Shown one piece after another: positions 12,101 to 26,200 of a DNA stretch of 64,000 bases. The DNA comes from Phoronis australis (taxonomy: Eukaryota; Phoronida; Phoronidae): contig NMRA01000330.1 in the NCBI GenBank assembly GCA_002633005.1, positions 126,001 to 190,000 of the forward strand. The letters are read 5' to 3'. The first letter of the stretch is position 1; every line of letters begins with the position of its first letter. A program made the position numbers and the translations under genes. The notes below the pieces were generated by a model. That model searched no databases. It saw only the letters and a list, made by a program, of their open reading frames with translations, and was not told where the DNA came from.

Positions 12101-13228
12101 TGGTACCCGTATTTATGGTGAAATGAACATGTGGAAGCTTGTTGGTCATTTTTCAAAAGTTCTGACAATAGAATCCAAGTTGTTAACACATAAAAATACG
12201 GGTCGCAAATAACAACATGCAGGGTGTCATCTAAATCAAACAAGCATTTCCAGTAATTTTAATAACTGTCCATGAATAATGAAATATAAAATAATATACC
12301 ACCATTGGTTGATTTTAGGAACCATTGATTCTGAGGGTGATTGAATTAGTTATGGATAGGCCTATACCTTGCTTGTAGGAGCACCGTGAGTATGCTTATT
12401 TTAACGCATGCGCCCCATTCACCACCGTTGCTAGGGGTGTTCCTAGAAGGGTTCGATGATTGATCACAAAAATGACCACGAGTAACTTTAAAAAACGAAG
12501 ACTAGCCTTCCCAATAAGGGCCCAGGTTGCTCACTTCTAAACAACAATTGTTCTTTACTGTGATTCTGCGCTGAATATCCCCCCGGTGACAGCAACTGGT
12601 TTAAAAGCTCGCTCGGTCGCTTAGACTACGCTGGTGACAAACAAGCGGTGTTTTAGTTTTTTACTGCAACCTTTTTAAAAGCAAAAATAAGGGTAACCAA
12701 TATCGTGCTGATCTACTCATGTGAATGTCTAAATAAAGAAGCCAACATTCAGGAACCGTAGGCTGTAATTGGGCTTATACAAAGCCGACTGCGCTCTGGA
12801 AGCCGAAATGAGGCTACGTGTATCATTGCGCTGCGGAAGAAGCTGCGATGTACTACATCCTACGTCAGGGCGAAACTCAATTTTCTGGTTAGTAAAATAT
12901 ATGATTGAAAGTGATGCTCGAACATGAGTGCTCCCGTGTAAATCCAGCTCACTTTCTAACAAACAAAGCCCGGCAGTCATAATACACGTTTTACGCACCC
13001 CAAAACACAGTTCATCTACTTTAGTAAAAAACATGAGCATGACTCAGGGAAGACTCTGTCAGCCGTATGCCCTAGGTGCAGGAGACGCCGTGTTTGCGGT
13101 CCAGGAGATGTGCCTTCAACAGCGGGTGCGTAACTCATGTTCTGTGGGTGAGAGGCCGTGTTTGTGAGTTCGTGAACTGAGTTTAAAGGTTTGCGAATCG
13201 TGTTCATTAGTGCGGAGCTATGTTCATC
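9192..13228. other. About 4 kb with no gene seen
   Basis: I find no exon with family support or good paired splice sites on either strand. A TGCG/TG microsatellite lies near 11241-11262 and poly-C runs near 10662-10671. Short open frames (for example 10705-10908 and 12729-13040) look like chance. Confidence 0.4.
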
Positions 13229-13370
13229 ATGGGCGGCGAACCATAGGGAGCTGAGGGGCTATGGCCCCCACTTTTTTCAGCGCTACGCCGCACATGCTTT
13301 ATAGGCGGTGCACCACAGGGGGCCTGAGGGGTCTTTAGCCCCTCACTTTTTTCAAAGCTGCGCCGCCCAT
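13229..13370. repeat. GC-rich hairpin repeat (GGCGG family), dimeric copy
   Basis: The repeat begins ATGGGCGGCG and ends GCGCCGCCCAT, inverted ends. Inside are two units, each with a stem of the type GGGGCTATGGCCCCC followed by ACTTTTTTCAG. Matching copies are at 27876-27949 (single unit), 54809-54960 (two units) and a fragment at 5191-5220. A non-autonomous DNA element is likely; no clear target duplication was seen. Confidence 0.7.
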
Positions 13371-14121
13371 CTTCATGGGTACACGAGCAATGTTTTTCGG
13401 GTAACCTGTATTTGTCTCTCAGAACAGGATATAACAGTTTAGATGAAGTTTTAGAGACTAGCACCAAACCAGCGTTCGTTTGAGTCCCCCAATTCGGCGA
13501 ATTGGGCAAAAAGATCCGCCTCTGTGAAACAAAAAGTCCGAATAAACGAGACAAAAGTCCACAAAGCCCACAGGAATTCGACGCGGATGCACAATCCGTA
13601 GGCCTGAACCTATTGACCCCGTTTTTAGTCCTCGTTTATATTTTTCAGTAAAAGGTGAGCAAACCGAAAAATTCGAGCCCCCCTATATTTTAGCCTAGGT
13701 GCGCGCATGCATGAATCGGTTATTGTTTTAGACAGAAGGTGGGCCATGCCCAGGGCTATTTCTTCAAGGGCAAGTTGGATCAAACGTATGGAAAAATTTG
13801 CTCTGTTTACGTGAATCAGTTAGGATGTACATTACGTGTCGAATCTTTAACATAATAACAATATAGAGAATAACTGAAAACTGTGAAACAAGAATTATTA
13901 CCCCCCACATTTCAGTCATCCTTGGTGTCATAAAAATTAACATATCCACCTATTTGCTTACCAATACGGCACCAGCATAGCTGATGTCTTCAATTAAGTT
14001 GACGTGTCGACTTTTGGGGAAAATGTGATAAACGAATTCCGTTATAAAACGCTGCTGCATGGTAAAATTTTAGTAAGGTGCTGTTGGTGTTTCAACGAAG
14101 TACCTCGAGTCGCCTTTCAAC
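13371..14121. other. Upstream region of the FN2-kringle gene
   Basis: No exon is seen between the hairpin repeat and the start codon at 14122. The promoter is presumably here, but I see no clear TATA box. Confidence 0.4.
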
Positions 14122-14203
14122 ATGGCGTCTGCTCGTATGCATTTCCGTTTGGGAGTGTGGTGCTGGTGTATACTGTTTGTTGGTGTTGCAAGCACTAGTC
14201 AAG
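14122..14203 (+). CDS. FN2-kringle gene, exon 1: signal peptide
   Basis: ATG at 14122 opens MASARMHFRLGV, then a hydrophobic run (WCWCILFVGVAS), a typical secretory signal with likely cleavage near VAS-TS. The donor is GTATGA, phase 1. A second in-frame ATG at codon 6 would also keep the signal. Confidence 0.75.
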
Positions 14204-17200
14204 GTATGATTCATAACTGTCTAACTCGACTATGCAAAGATGTATAAACTATGGCAATAGCTAGTATTTTCAAATTAAATGCAGGACCCATCGTGTATTT
14301 TTAGTAATTTAAAAAATTCAGTCAGTTACTGTACATTTGGTTGAGATTTTTCCGATTTAACAAAAAACTTTAGATACATCTGTATACAAACATGTTACCG
14401 GGATTTTCGTAGATAAACCTATGGGTGTATATTCATAAAATGAATCACACGTCGTGTTTTCAAATTTTATGCCAATAAATGCATAGTTCGTCAACAGCTT
14501 ATTCGTTGTTATAAATGAATAATGCTTTACAAAACTGAATTTGTGACAAACAGTTGACGCTGAGTGATGTTTTAAGAGAAAATTTTCAGAATAAACGCCC
14601 CTGGGCGTTTATGGGGCTTATTTTTCCGTATAAGCGCCCATTTGTGTTAAGTCCCAGTATACCTCAATATAATAAAGATTAAACCGGTGAACTAAATTCT
14701 CTTTGTTGGTACAAGTTAGTGGTAACTTCAACACACTGAGATACTTTTCAATGTCTCGCAGCGTGGGCTTTGAAGTGTGTGCGTGTATACGTATAGTAGG
14801 TATATATTATAAAGCTGTAATGTAGTTAAACAAATTTGTATGAAGAAATTACGGATCCGATGTTTTAGAGAACTTGGACACTAACCAAGTATATGCATGC
14901 GTAGGCTTACCAAACACGTTTTCGGGTAACAAATTGAGAGTATTTGATCTTTCATTTTTTAATCTACTACGATCCGCTTTTTGTGGAAAAAATAACTTTT
15001 GAGTTTGGCCTAAATTATTGTCTCAACCTGTTTTTCACACCAACGAAAAAGTGATCAAGAGCAAATTGAAATAAGATTGAGAACCTTACACGAATCAAAA
15101 GTTAATTTTTCATAAAAGGTGATTTCATAGCGGCCTTGATATTTTACATTAACGACATGGGCATTTACAATGTTCGGACTATAATAAATATTGTAAGACA
15201 AGGAAATAGGTTGCATGTCAATCATTTCAAAATTTTCCAATGATAATCACGACAATCAACATCTATCTATTGATTCATACGCTTTTGTCAAATCACTATG
15301 TCAACTTGATGGAAAAAACAGGAGCCGAAACCTACACCTACATCCCATAACACAATCACGATCGTTCATTTGCTCACGAGACACAGGAATGATGTGAACT
15401 AAAAAATTATATTATACAGCTTCATCGTAAACGAAGCATTATGTTTTGGTTTAGAAAAGCGTTCACGGCAGAAATATAAAACACTTTCGCCGCGAGCAAG
15501 TGGCGATTAAAAATTAGGGTGGAAACTCATAAATGAGACAATTTGCTTCTAAAACGCACATAACCAATACTCATTGGTCGATTTTATGCTAAAATAAATC
15601 GGGAAAGATCAAACAAACAAATACTGAAGATGGGCTTCGAGTTGAGATGCTGGATTTTCGAAGTGAACTTGTGGGTCTGTGATAGAAAGGAAAACAAAAT
15701 AACCGTTGTGTTTTATTTGTTGTTTTTTTTTCTACGGTGGTCCAAAGATGACATTGAAAAACAACTATTTTGAATTTTTTGAAGTTTTTATGAAATGAAA
15801 TAATTTTTCTCCTATTTGCTGAATTTTTTCAGTGAAGAAAAAGTTTTTCTCCTGTGGAAAACAATTCTCAGGGGAAAATTTTGTACATGGAGAAACTTAA
15901 ATCCTCAGAAAAAAATCTCTATGGAGAAAAAGTTTTCTTCGCTCAAAATGCCTTGTCTCCGCCAAACAAAGATCTCCACGGAGAAAGGTTTAAATTCTGT
16001 GGAAAATCTTTTCACCTGCACGATTCTATATTGTTTCAACAGAGGATCGAAGGGAATGGGTGACTGGATTTCAGAAAGTAGGAGGCTCCTGCGTGCCCGT
16101 CGGAGGACTGGCCAAACCGGGAGAACTTCCCTTTCCATTCAAGACTATGGACGAATGTGAAAAGAATAAACCTTCGACAAAATTCAACAAGAATTTACAG
16201 AGATGGGAGGGCTTCGTGCTTGATAACGGGAAATGTTTCAAGGTATGGGCGCGGTCGGCGTCCAATCCCTTCGCTTTGTCTACAAAGTCACGGTGTGAAG
16301 AACAGATGAAGGAGATGAAGACGGCCCTCGTCACTCTGGGAGGTAAGGACACTGTATGGCCCCTGATTTTATTAGGATTTGTTTAAAGTGCATGGCTGTT
16401 TTCAACAGTAGGTATACTCTCGTCCTGTCGGAGTCTGAAATATACTTTTAATGAGTAGGACAACAAGTAAATTTCTATTTGATATAGAACCCGTTGAAGC
16501 ATTACGGAATTAAATACGGTGGACTAACATTCTTTCTCGACCACAAAAGTGTTATTCCCCGGAAAGGTGATTTAGAACAGTCTTTATTTGGTACGGTACT
16601 AAATTTAATACGCTCGAAAACACCGGACTAGCAAGCGTACCAAAGTTGGTCCGATTCAGTGGCGGATTTAGAAGGGGGCCAAGGGGGCCATGCCCCCCCC
16701 TAAAATTATCCCAGATTCCATTTGGAAATTCGGGGGTACGAAAGTCTGACGGGCAAAATCTTGGCTTCATGACGCCGACGGACTTACTCGTACCGGATTG
16801 TCCGACAATGTCCATTGAGACGCAGACGATAATTCTGAGGAGCGTTCAGTAACCCTAGTGTCTTGCTAACGGAAAACAAGCAAGTTTCGCAAATTATGCC
16901 GCCACGTGTTATCGACCAGACCATGTGATTTTGGAAAAATTTCTCGCCGCGAGTTAGTTACTGAAGCTTATAGTAAGCTCCTCATACTGTAAATATCGTG
17001 TGACAAATCTCCGGCTTCGTCATTCACTAACACGCGCTCCTCCGGCCAAATGAACTGCTACTGCTTTTAAATGAAAAACTACGCTCAAAGGGAGTCTCTC
17101 AAAAATAAGGCATAGTGTTAACTAGGATGTATAAAATAGCACGCCTTCGCGCCTGCAGTTGTAAAGTCTGCCCGCAAGATTTGACGTGTGCCCCCCATTT

Positions 17201-20200
17201 GTAGCGAGCACACGGGCGGCTGGCTTCCCGCCATTTCGCCTCGTTGTCAGTGTACTGTTTCTGTCTGCTCGCTGTTCACTGTTGTCGGGTCGCTATTGTG
17301 GTACAGCGTAGTGACATCTTGTGTTTAGTACGATGACAATGGAATGTTAGCCGGGTCTGGTGACTGAGAAAGGTAACAATTTGGTAGGTTATCACGCGAC
17401 CGCAAACTGGTCCTGACCAGCTCTAATGCGAAAGCGACTATAGATGTGAGGATTCTGGAAAGAATTACACTAAATATGTAACCTCTTGTCTTTCAGATAA
17501 AGTGAAGCGGGCAGACGGTAAGTTTCGATTTCATGCTTGTTGACAATATGTATACATGCAACAATGTTTTTCAATCACCCTCTGTTGACTTTAAAAATAT
17601 TTCCTTCATTTCAATTTTATTGTTGCGGCTCATTTCCTTTGGTTGACAATTTAATTTCTTTTGGAAACTAGGCAGTTTCATTTGTGGATTTAAACATTGA
17701 ATAAACACACATTTTACAAATTCTGAATTGCCTCCCCAACCAGTCTGCCGTGAATCAAACTTCCTCAGCTAATTCGTCTATGACTTAGTTGTACGACTTT
17801 CGGCCACCAGAGGTCAGTTATGGTCTGTTGGAGAATCTGTCGTTGAACCAACACTTCCAAGGCAAACCCCCTTGATGGCCCATCGTTGGGGCGTCAAAAA
17901 TTTTTTAGAGATGCTCATTGCTCTACACAGCTTCCCAGTATCTGTCATGAATATTTATTTACGTCGCACCTAGATGGGTGAAACAAACTGGGTTCTTCGA
18001 GTTGTTTTACGACAAAGGCAGTTCATAAATCTTTTCGGGTTCTACGCGGGTCCGTTATTCTGTTCGTACAACAGTGATGTCACATTGAGGTTTGATATTT
18101 ATCGAACTCATCGAAGTTAGTACAGTTGCGTTTGCTTTCATCAAGTCGTTTCGTCATGTGCGGAACGTTAATGTGAATTTATTTCGATCTCGACTGGAGA
18201 TATTGGTTAGCTATGTTTATAGGGTGAATGCACACGCATCCCTATGCCTGAAGAGCAAGATTGAACTGACGTGTGATAACCAGAAATAATTCTCGGTTCA
18301 CATGCCAAAGCACTCACGCTAATAGCATTAATCACCAGTGATGTGAACGGGCGCAAAGGTCACTTTTGATGAGGCTTTGCTGGCCACCCCCCCCCCNNNN
18401 NNNNNNNNNNNNNNNNNNNNNNNNNNNNNNNNNNNNNNNNNNNNNNCCCCCCCCCCTCCCCGTGAAAACCACTAGCGTTTTCGCTACCACTTTTCTAGTC
18501 AGTCCAATTACTTCAAAGGACATACATTCCTCACCTAAAGCTGTCTTTGAGACCATCTAGGCCTACCTTTATTTTGTAGATCTAGCAACTGGAAAATTTG
18601 TGGTCGAATTACTGCTCACCTCATTGACGCTTGTGCATCCAGCGTTTGCAGTGTTGATACCGTTCTTGAATTTCATGTGGCCGGCCTCATCTACTAACCA
18701 GTGGGAGAAAGAACGAGCACAGGTATGACGCCGTAGTAGAACTGCTTTCAAACAGGCAGTTCCACAATCAGGGCAAGCTTTGGCTTTGAGCAAAGCAAGA
18801 TCACGTAAGTCTTGGCGAGATATCACCATGCATTAGAAGGAAAGCACGTGATCACACTATAGGTTTACGAGCTAGTCTCTTGCGGCGTCGTCCGGAAGGC
18901 GCACGTCACCGAGAAGTTTTAGAAGATTTCGCTAAATACCGTCATTTTTAACGAAAACCTAACACTATACTCCACCTTTCGCAGACGTAAGCTCTAGGCA
19001 AGAAATTCCAAGATAAATACAGAAGATATACATGGTGACGACGAGGTACTTGGAAATGGCGAGGAATAATCATTTCGTCATAATGTCGAGGAAATTATGG
19101 TAATAAAGATATTTCAAGTTTCCAGGAGGCAGATTCCCTCTAAAGTTACATTATGTACTCCTTGTTTTCCATACATTTGATATCGTGAACACGTGTTGTA
19201 TAAGAACGCAGTTACAATCTCGATTTAGCCCAGATTCTTGTAGTGCCTCACGCGGTTTTCCATACTTAAAAAAGTTATTACAAATACATTCCCAGTCTTT
19301 TTGTTTACAATATCGAGCACGTTTGGTCGAGTTGAAAATAAAGTCTGCTTCAACAGTTGGGGTAAGTCTACGAAACTAGTTTAACAGAGTTTGGCGACGC
19401 TGTTTCGTCACGGAGAGGGACAACTGGTTAAGTGGAGCTGGTGAATAAATAACCAATCAGAATACAACAAAAAAATCAGTTGCGAGACTGTTCAAAATGG
19501 TAACCCCCAAGGAAACTTTTATTAGCTAAAGCAACGCATAACACGAAGTACACACCCAGGCAATATATCTTGCACTGGCGGATCTAGTGTGTAGCGGGGG
19601 AGAGTCGACCACCGTGACAATTTCTACTACGTTTTTTTTCATCTGGAGCGTTTTTAAACGACCCTTTCAGCGATTTTGCGAATAAAGATACGGATGACAA
19701 AACCATGATTCGAAAATACAAAAAATGGCAACCAGGTGATGGAAAACCACAGCGAATCCATACGGAAATGGAAGGTCATCTTAATCTCCTTAATAGAAAC
19801 CTACATGTACATGTATTTGCCAAATTTTATTCCGAATATACAGAGTCAAACGTAAAAAATCCATTGTAGAACAAAGCCGTAGTCAGATTGATCTGCAATT
19901 CGTTATAATCCGTTGTCAGTTGCATAAGATTCTACAAAGCATTAAGGAGATACAGAAGTAGACGCAAAAACACCACTAGAAGGTGCCAAAGTATGTGTAC
20001 CAGTCCGAAAATGAAGATCAGTTGCGATCTTCTCATCAGAAACGCATTTGCTAATTTTTACAATGATCATTCGAGCGGTTTGGGGGCCAGGTAGAGGGAT
20101 GCTGGGACGCCAAAAAGGGGCTCGAATTTTTTTTTTAATTTCTCACTAGATTGCGCAGAATACGTCAAATTTGTCCGAAAATGGGAAGGCATTTGTCGCC

Positions 20201-23200
20201 ATCGGAAACTTTTACTTACCAAATTTCAGAAAAATCCATCAGCGAACTGCGAAGATACACAGGAAAACGTAAAATTGACGAACCAACTGTGGGATTGGTC
20301 GGAAACTCGTCATAATCTGCTATTTGCTCCATAAAAATATGGGTTCTTGCAAAAGTTTAAGAAGATACAGTCCGAAAATCAGTGCCACCTACCGGTCTTC
20401 TCATCAAGAAAACATCTTCATGATGACAGATGGAAAGGTGGTCACCAAAAAGCAGACTAGAAAATTATACATACGACCACTAGGTGGCGCACTTATCAAG
20501 CCGGCCAGAAATGAAAAAAGTATTGTCGTCTCCAAGTGCCATTAGGGGCGCAGCGGTAGTCGGGTGGGTACTAATTTAATTGTTATCTGTCATCAGCCGC
20601 AAAGGAACAAATTTGCCAAATCTCAGAAAGCAGGACTGGATTAACAACATAGCAGAAGTAGCATACGCTACGGGCCCCGCGCTTTTTGGGGCCCCGCGCT
20701 TTTTGGGGCCCCGCGCTTTTTAGGGCCCGCGCTTTTTGGGGCCTCACCCTTTTTGGGGCCCCTCCGCACTCTTTGGGGCCCCGCGCTCAAAACACTTTAA
20801 GAACCTCGGTATCATAAACGTATACATGTTTCATCCCTATGGAAGCACTGACCTCAGGTGATGCAAACCCGATTTGCAAAGTTTGTGTGAGGCTCCGCCG
20901 TTTTCAATATGTGTGGGGTCAAGGGCAGGCCCAACTGAGTTGGCGATGTGCAGGCTCCATAGTGCTGCTCAAAGCGTAAGCGTGCACACAAGAAACAGCT
21001 GGGCGCCAAAAGTGCAGAGAATAACCAAGTTGCCAGGAATTATCAAATTCACAGTTCGATTGGGATTGTTAAGATACAGAGCAACAAAATAAATTTCCAA
21101 TACTTAAATTTGCGGGAATTGCATTTATTTGACAAAGGTAGTATAAAGCACTAATGGCTTTTCTCGCGAGTCTCTTCTGTCTCCCGAACGACGTCCCAGG
21201 GCAGTTTGGCAAGCGTATCTCAAGTGTATTTTAATGAATCAACGTCCTTTTTAAGGTGAAAGCGATGATTAACCAAAAAATGAACGAGGCCTACGCCAAC
21301 GACTTAAAAGATTATTTGAAAGTTCTGAGGCGAGAGATCCTCAACTACAACTCCTACGCAGACACAAGTTCTCAGAAGTTGCCAAAACTTATTGCCATAG
21401 ATACAAACTTGGGCTTAAAGGAACTCAAATTTATGAACATGAAGGATCCGATTTCAACACTGACGTACTACACGAGCTACGTGTCTACGAGGTTCGCAAT
21501 AAAGCAAGAATTGATACGAATCGCTAAACCTGAAGAGAGGTAAGTTTCCTGGTGGACTTTTTACGGTTCGCTATTGTCAGCTGGAAATGTAAGTGTACTT
21601 TCTCAGCCTCCCTTTCAGAAACGCTAGGACCTGTTCTCGCTAATAGGCAAGAATTCGCGAGATTACGTGAGACATTGCCGTGCATTTTAAATGAGAACAC
21701 CTGACTTTGACTAGGTTTTAGCTAGGTCTAGCGTAGGTCCTAGCGTCTACTGAACGCACGCCCGGTTTCATTGATTGGTATTATTCAACGTGGTCGCACA
21801 ATCTATTGTAGATATCCCACCGACAACTTGTTTACCGGTCAATAGCCATTTCCCGAAGTACAGCAGCCCCATCAGATTTTGCGGTGTTTACCAACAATGT
21901 TGCATGTCTGTTGGACTCTTCTCACACAACTGCCGTGCGGCGGCGGCACCATTTAGCATCACAATAGACTCACCATTTGATATTATTATGGCAATTAAAA
22001 TGTTAACAGCTGCATGGCGGTAGTGCGGAGATGCAATGCCAAGATAAAAAAGTGAAACCCTGTGTTGAACGCCGCGATAAATCGTTCTTTTGTCCAGTTG
22101 AGGTTGGAAGGATTAGCGGCCCTTACCCCTCGAACACTTAGGGTCAATCATACAAAACGTGTTACTACCTCCTCAAAAAGAAGAATGTTGGTTTCGGGAA
22201 GGGACAATTCCTACATCCCGAAGTCATCACTATTCAGTTGCAAAGGCAAAAACAGCATTGTGTTCTATTTGAAATATACAGAAAATAATTGCAAGGCGTC
22301 TGGTACACGTTGTAACTGACATGCACAGGCCGCTTAGATGGGCCGATTGCACTGATCACGAGGAACTATTTGTATGCTTTACTAAAGCTAGACATCTGAC
22401 TCAAGCGTCTAGCAGTGTGCCCCAGCGAACACTAGTCCAACTAGATCAGACTGCCTCCTCCTTGAAATATGTAAGACCGCTAAAACACTTCTGCCATCGA
22501 GTCAGACAAGTGACGTTTCATTGTGCCTCTTCATTTTTTGGTTATCTATGTGTACTCTGCAACTCACTGTTTAACAGGGAAGCTGTATCAGAATTACAAA
22601 TGGCAAACTAATGTAAAGTAGTGACTTGCGTGGCAGCAGTGTGCAGCTCTGCAGGAAGTACCCAGCGGATGAGTAGCATTGTGGGTAAATGGCACAGGAT
22701 CAGATTGGCGCTTTGTATTGTAGGTTATAGTGATTGACCATGCTGTAGGCATACATTGTATACGTGAGGAATTATTTCCATGGATCTTAAAAAGTGAATC
22801 ACAGTGGGTGAACTGACTAAAATACAATTACTTTTATAAACTTGTGACTGGATTTCAAAAGTTCATTAATTTTTGCTTGGTTGAATTTCGGCTGAGCACA
22901 ATATACAATACAATCCACTACAATATAACACACGAAAAGAAACGGTCAAACACACAAAGTAGATTGCCTAAGGTCCTTACATGATATTTTACCGCTATTT
23001 GATTGTTTTACTGTGTTTAAAATGTGTTTAACATTTGGTTTAAAAAGCAACTTTAACTTCAAACAGATAATTTTGCAAAAACAAGTTCACACACTTTCAA
23101 TGCAATGTTGCTTGTCAATGAGCTCTTAAGGAAAAAGACCTTATTTCTAACATTTTGAGTACACGACGATTCACAGAACGCAATATCGTAACCCTGTAGG

Positions 23201-26200
23201 GGCAGATAAAGGAATTTGAGTTAGAAGGCCACTGGGATCGCAGAACTTAATACATGTATGTACGTGGAGTTAACATGCGCAAAAGTTAGTCATGGGATAT
23301 GCGCAGCAGGAAATGCTTTGATCACCCATCTGCCGACTTTGTGACTAGTAAATTGGGAAAATTTTAGGGAACCGTGTCTCCTTTGCCCCTGTTAATTCGC
23401 CATTTTGCTGTAACTTTAACAAAGTTTAAACTCAGTTCGCTTTGAAACATAAAACATGTCTTTACGTGTCTTTCAGATCAAATAATGTGACTTTTAAGCT
23501 CCCCTATCACTTCCAAATTTAGAGATGCCATGCTTAGTTTCACATAACGTGTTGTGTGCATTACTTATGAGGACTTCAGCAGCATACACGAGTATGCTCA
23601 AAACGCACAAACACAGGCACTTGAGCACAACACGCATGCGTAGGCACGCAGACATATACGTACATCTATTTATTTAGATTCGATTTACTTTTTGCAGACA
23701 AAGTCACGCCAGAGAATTTCTCACTCTTGGATTGCGACACATCCCCTACCTGGGTCGTATCGCGTATGGAGAATTTGAAAAATGGAGAAAGTCAAAGCTG
23801 AAGTGTTATATGACAGAAAAACGTGAGTCTCTTGCTTATTTGTCATTTAGCTAAGCAGCAGGCGTTCGTTATTTGTGTCGACGTTATTAATGTAACATCC
23901 GCTAGGAGTAATGGGCAACTGAAATAAAATTGGCAAAATTTGCCATTTTGAACAGTATCTCGAGGACACTGTCTGCTTTAGGGCCGAATAACGCGTTTTG
24001 TCATTATTTTAGGGCTTGATTAACAATAAAAACCGTGTTTTGTGGTTTTACCGCTATAAACTAAGACATTTCAAATATTACACCTTTCAGAGGAAGTAAA
24101 ATAATCGGCACTACCCAAAACGCCGTCAAAAATGTTATGTCACCCCATGTATAATATTTGTTGCATTAGCCTACCCTCCTCTCCATTCCTTCATCGATGA
24201 ATTCGGTAACGGCTCCACTTAAATACTTTAAAATCTTGGTTGCCTATGTCTAATTCTTTGAAGCTCGCAGTTCCGTACTTCTCTCTCAGAATATAAAAGA
24301 AAAAGAAACTTCAAATATTTCATCAAAATTTCATTGTTTCTCAACTGTATGGTCCGGAAGGAAACTGTCTCACTGTTTAGATTCGAGTCCCAAATTCATT
24401 TTGAAAGTCAGATGAGAGCTAGTATGCTGAACATTTTCGTCGTACTGTTTATTTAAAGACGGTTGTTGTTTTCAGACGTAAATCGTTATCGCTACAACAA
24501 AGTGTTCAATTGGAAAGACGAAGTGACTGGCAAACACAGATACGAACAGAGGCTTTATCCGGATAATACAGATGCCGTAAGTAAAGTTTACTGGCTTAGG
24601 CTATACACATGGATATTAGAAGACATGCGAGCACCCAGCCTAAAATGGAGGGGCTCGAATATCTCACTGTGTTTTTCCCTACATTTTAAAATTAGCCAAT
24701 ACATTAAGCTCGTCATGCATTAGTTTAGGCATTTTGTTAGAAATTTTGAACCCAACACAAATTCAAGGCAGCACACTTCATATTTACGGTTTCCGGCACG
24801 CCGCACATTACACTACGCAGGTTGATTAAATCCCGGGTTGTTCTAGTTTCATTTCACGCGGCGACTTGAGTGAATGCGTCATGTCATTAGCCTGTTGATC
24901 AACGAAATAAAACGTCCTAAAAACATAAACTTGAGTTACATTCGCTTAAAGCGAAGCTCTTTTTCAAAAACTATGCAAACGTATCTGTTGGAAACTCAAT
25001 GAAAATTATCTCTTTTATGGCATTAATTGCTTAAAAACAGGTTTCTAAAGACAACTGGTGGTTTTGAGTAATGATCAGCCTCCCGCAGGTCGACCCGAGT
25101 ACAACCAGTGAGTCGCCTCATTGTACCACTGAAGCTTGGAAAAAACCCCGTCCTTAATTCTTCCAACATATACCAGGTGACTTTTGAAAAAATGTTCACC
25201 TGCACGACCGCTCGCACTGTGCTATAGGAACCACTTACCCAGTGCAAAGAGTGGCGCTTTCTCCTTTGCAGTCGACGTCCACTTTGATGTAAGGTCAGCT
25301 TCTTTGGGAAGACTCGAAGCGTGGTGTCTCCCATCTTTCGTCAATTTTAGCAAAATAGTCTTTATTTGAATTGGACTCAAGGTATCAAATAGCTGTAAAG
25401 TAGTAACCGTAGTTGCAGTAGTTGTTTATTCAGGATATAGATCATCCAAGTATTACTGCATTGTTCTCACATCGTGTCTCATGGGAACTTTAGCTAACAA
25501 AATGTAATAAGAAAATTTTGGATTAAAATATGTGCCATTAAAAAGTCTAACAACAAAATTGGCGACAACTGAGTGAAATACTCTACAATTAACCATGACC
25601 AAGTACCTAGAATTAACAATACCTTTAGATGTCACTATGTCTGGTATCATAATCGAGATATAATTCCTGAGCATGGCATCAGTGTACAATGTACAGTACA
25701 TGTTGACAGTGAATGTTAGCTAGACCTGTTTTATGGACATGAGATTGCCATTGTATTTTGCCACTAAGATACTCTGTCGCCGAGCCAAGCAAACATGTGT
25801 ATAGAGCTGGATATTTTGTGGTAATCTACGCACGTCCAGTTTGTCCCAGCCCCAAGTGACGTGCAAATAATGATAAGAATGCTTGTATTTATATAAATAA
25901 AAAATCTGAAACCGGCGTATGGCGCAAACATTAGGTCACGAGAAGTAGCCACAGGTGGCGTGCTGGCCAGACGTGGAAAGGTTTGCAATACGTGTACTTG
26001 TCTCATATTTCGATTGCAGAAGATGAAAGCGTGGTGCAAAGGATATGATGCTCCATTCCTTAGATCAATGAACGCGTACATTAACGCGATGAGGGCCAAC
26101 ATTCGTGCCTGGGGAACCATGTTCAACAAAATGGCGTCAAATCCACTCGTGACAGGTAGGCTATTCAAAAGAAGCTGCACTGGTTCTTAGAAATAATTTT

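Noticed and set aside
25764-26180. 138-codon minus-strand frame
   Set aside because: Shadow of exon 8 of the FN2-kringle gene; it lacks splice or family support.
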